Shown one piece after another: positions 63,052 to 64,000 of a DNA stretch of 64,000 nucleotides. The first letter of the stretch is position 1; every line of letters begins with the position of its first letter. This DNA comes from Bacteroides cellulosilyticus (GTDB taxonomy: Bacteria > Bacteroidota > Bacteroidia > Bacteroidales > Bacteroidaceae): positions 6,634,501 through 6,698,500 of the forward strand of contig NZ_CP081903.1 in NCBI RefSeq assembly GCF_020091405.1. Reading direction: 5' to 3'. The notes beneath the pieces are model-generated. The model searched no databases. It had not been told where the DNA came from and saw only the letters and a program-made list of their open reading frames with translations. The position numbers and the translations under genes are program-made.

Positions 63052-64000
63052 TCATTTTCCTAACGTCCAGTTAATAGCATTCCTGAACATCTTCGTGAAG
63101 TCTTCCGTCTCATACAGCCTCTTGCTGTGCCCTATCTGGAAATAAACATTGCGCGCTTTTTTACCTTCGTTCACCCATACCACAGGATGATCGCCCATCT
63201 TGATGTCCGAAGCAGGCGTATAGGTAGCCTCATCAACACTGGCTAACACACGCACATTCAGACGTGGACTCTTGTCATAAGTGTACCACTCATCATCAGG
63301 CACCACGAAAGAAGCCTGCACTCCCTTCATCACCGGGTGTTTCTTATCCTCCACAATCACCGTACCATCAGCAAGCGGCGCTATATAATTCTGGAAACGT
63401 ACACCGCCCATAAAATCAGAGAACCATTGCCACAAGGGAAAACCATCAAACTCACCCAGCAAAGTGGCATGATGGAAACCGATCCAACCGCCTTTACCTT
63501 CCTCTATATATTTAACGAAAGCATCTTCCGCCTCTTTCGGCCATGTATAAGGAGGATAATCCAACTGGATAATCAGATTGAACTGAGACAGATAAGTCTC
63601 CGTAATAGGTTTGGCATTGTTTATCTCGGTAATGCTGAAATTCATCTTTCCACTTTCATCGGTCAGCCACTTCAGACCCGCATCCGTAAATCCACCATGC
63701 TGACCACCTCTTTCCGTCAATACCAGCACCTTAGTTCTGTGCTTCTTACCAAGCAGATTCTCTGCCACCGTACGACGTAAATCTCCTTGCTCATTATCAC
63801 CACTATAGTCCCAATACATACCACCCAATAAATCTCTATCCAGGATATATTGACACTTGATTGCCAGTGAACGGGCATTTTCAAAACCAAATACCAGCGT
63901 ATCATTCTTATTAACCAGATAAGGAACCTGTGCAACCGTATCCCACTTTTCAGTATAATCACCACTGGTGCTTCCTACCTTATTAAAATCCTGGAAACTG
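63052..64000 (-). CDS. GH18-ThuA fusion protein (5' end outside window)
   Basis: 315 residues are visible, open to the right edge. The first part reads VFGFENARSLAIKCQYILDR and LLGGMYWDYSGDNEQGDL, the last strand and helix of a GH18 (chitinase/endo-N-acetylglucosaminidase-type) barrel. From about residue 80 a ThuA-like domain follows: KVLVLTERGGQHGGFTDAG, GGWIGFHHATLLGEF, FSDFMGGVRFQNY, HPVMKGVQASFVVP and the end YFQIGHSKRLYETEDF. A TTG at 63828 is not a start, since the frame continues upstream. The fusion suggests that a GlcNAc-containing glycan is cleaved and further processed by one protein. Confidence 0.85.
   Translation of the reverse strand, partial: SFQDFNKVGSTSGDYTEKWDTVAQVPYLVNKNDTLVFGFENARSLAIKCQYILDRDLLGGMYWDYSGDNEQGDLRRTVAENLLGKKHRTKVLVLTERGGQHGGFTDAGLKWLTDESGKMNFSITEINNAKPITETYLSQFNLIIQLDYPPYTWPKEAEDAFVKYIEEGKGGWIGFHHATLLGEFDGFPLWQWFSDFMGGVRFQNYIAPLADGTVIVEDKKHPVMKGVQASFVVPDDEWYTYDKSPRLNVRVLASVDEATYTPASDIKMGDHPVVWVNEGKKARNVYFQIGHSKRLYETEDFTKMFRNAINWTLGK

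Noticed and set aside
63052..63828. Stand-alone ThuA gene starting at TTG 63828
   Set aside because: The frame is open upstream to the window edge and encodes a GH18 C-terminus, so this is an internal codon of a fusion.
1..64000. tRNA, rRNA or riboswitch genes
   Set aside because: I looked for tRNA-like cloverleaf ends and conserved rRNA or riboswitch motifs by eye and saw none; a covariance-model search would be needed to be sure.

Overview
The window reads as a chromosomal segment of a gut Bacteroides species. The evidence is the sigma-ABfr type promoters (TAnnTTTG at -7), a SprA-like giant outer-membrane protein, an NADP-type glutamate dehydrogenase, an UpxY-regulated capsule locus with an invertible promoter, and Bacteroides-specific small families (smalltalk, DUF4248, DUF3987, VirE-N, DUF5053). 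A GH9 enzyme and a GH18-ThuA fusion fit a polysaccharide degrader; the species cannot be fixed from the sequence alone.

Layout. 1-11.3 kb is mostly housekeeping: the end of sprA, a DUF3843-like gene, an M24 peptidase and gdhA. 11.37-18.12 kb (minus strand) is a compact five-gene operon: a Sel1-repeat protein, an EssC-like FtsK/SpoIIIE ATPase, a WXG100-like protein, a coiled-coil protein and a second, shorter WND-motif protein. It looks like the core of a type VII-like secretion or translocation system in a Gram-negative bacterium, and is the strongest candidate here for an undescribed system. 18.3-24.2 kb holds a lipoprotein prolyl oligopeptidase, a GH9 glucanase and a secreted ThuA-domain protein. 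24.3-24.9 kb has two small minus-strand genes.

25.2-62.9 kb is a capsular polysaccharide (CPS) locus. A tyrosine recombinase is followed by a 344-bp invertible segment, bounded by 24-bp inverted repeats, whose recognisable promoter faces away from the locus (OFF). Then come upxY, a WecA/MraY-like initiating transferase, a Wza-like lipoprotein, a Wzc-like kinase, a CpsB-like phosphatase, and later rfbC, a flippase, a polymerase, seven glycosyltransferases, three acyltransferases, a DUF1919 protein and two kinase-like proteins. The locus is interrupted by cargo: two DUF4143 AAA ATPases, each behind three operator-like repeats at exact 32- or 33-bp spacing; an AAA/PD-(D/E)XK gene; an ATPase plus candidate effector pair; an IS3-family element with a 3-bp target duplication; and a minus-strand block (VirE-N, DUF3987, DUF4248, HU-like, smalltalk, amidase). 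One DUF4143 gene sits between 115-bp direct repeats made from the overlapping 3' ends of cpsB and the amidase gene. Two collapsed genes (rfbD and a GT2) show that the locus has been remodelled by deletion.

The locus ends at a strong two-way hairpin that separates it from a convergent GH18-ThuA fusion gene running off the right edge. No tRNA, rRNA or CRISPR array was seen.
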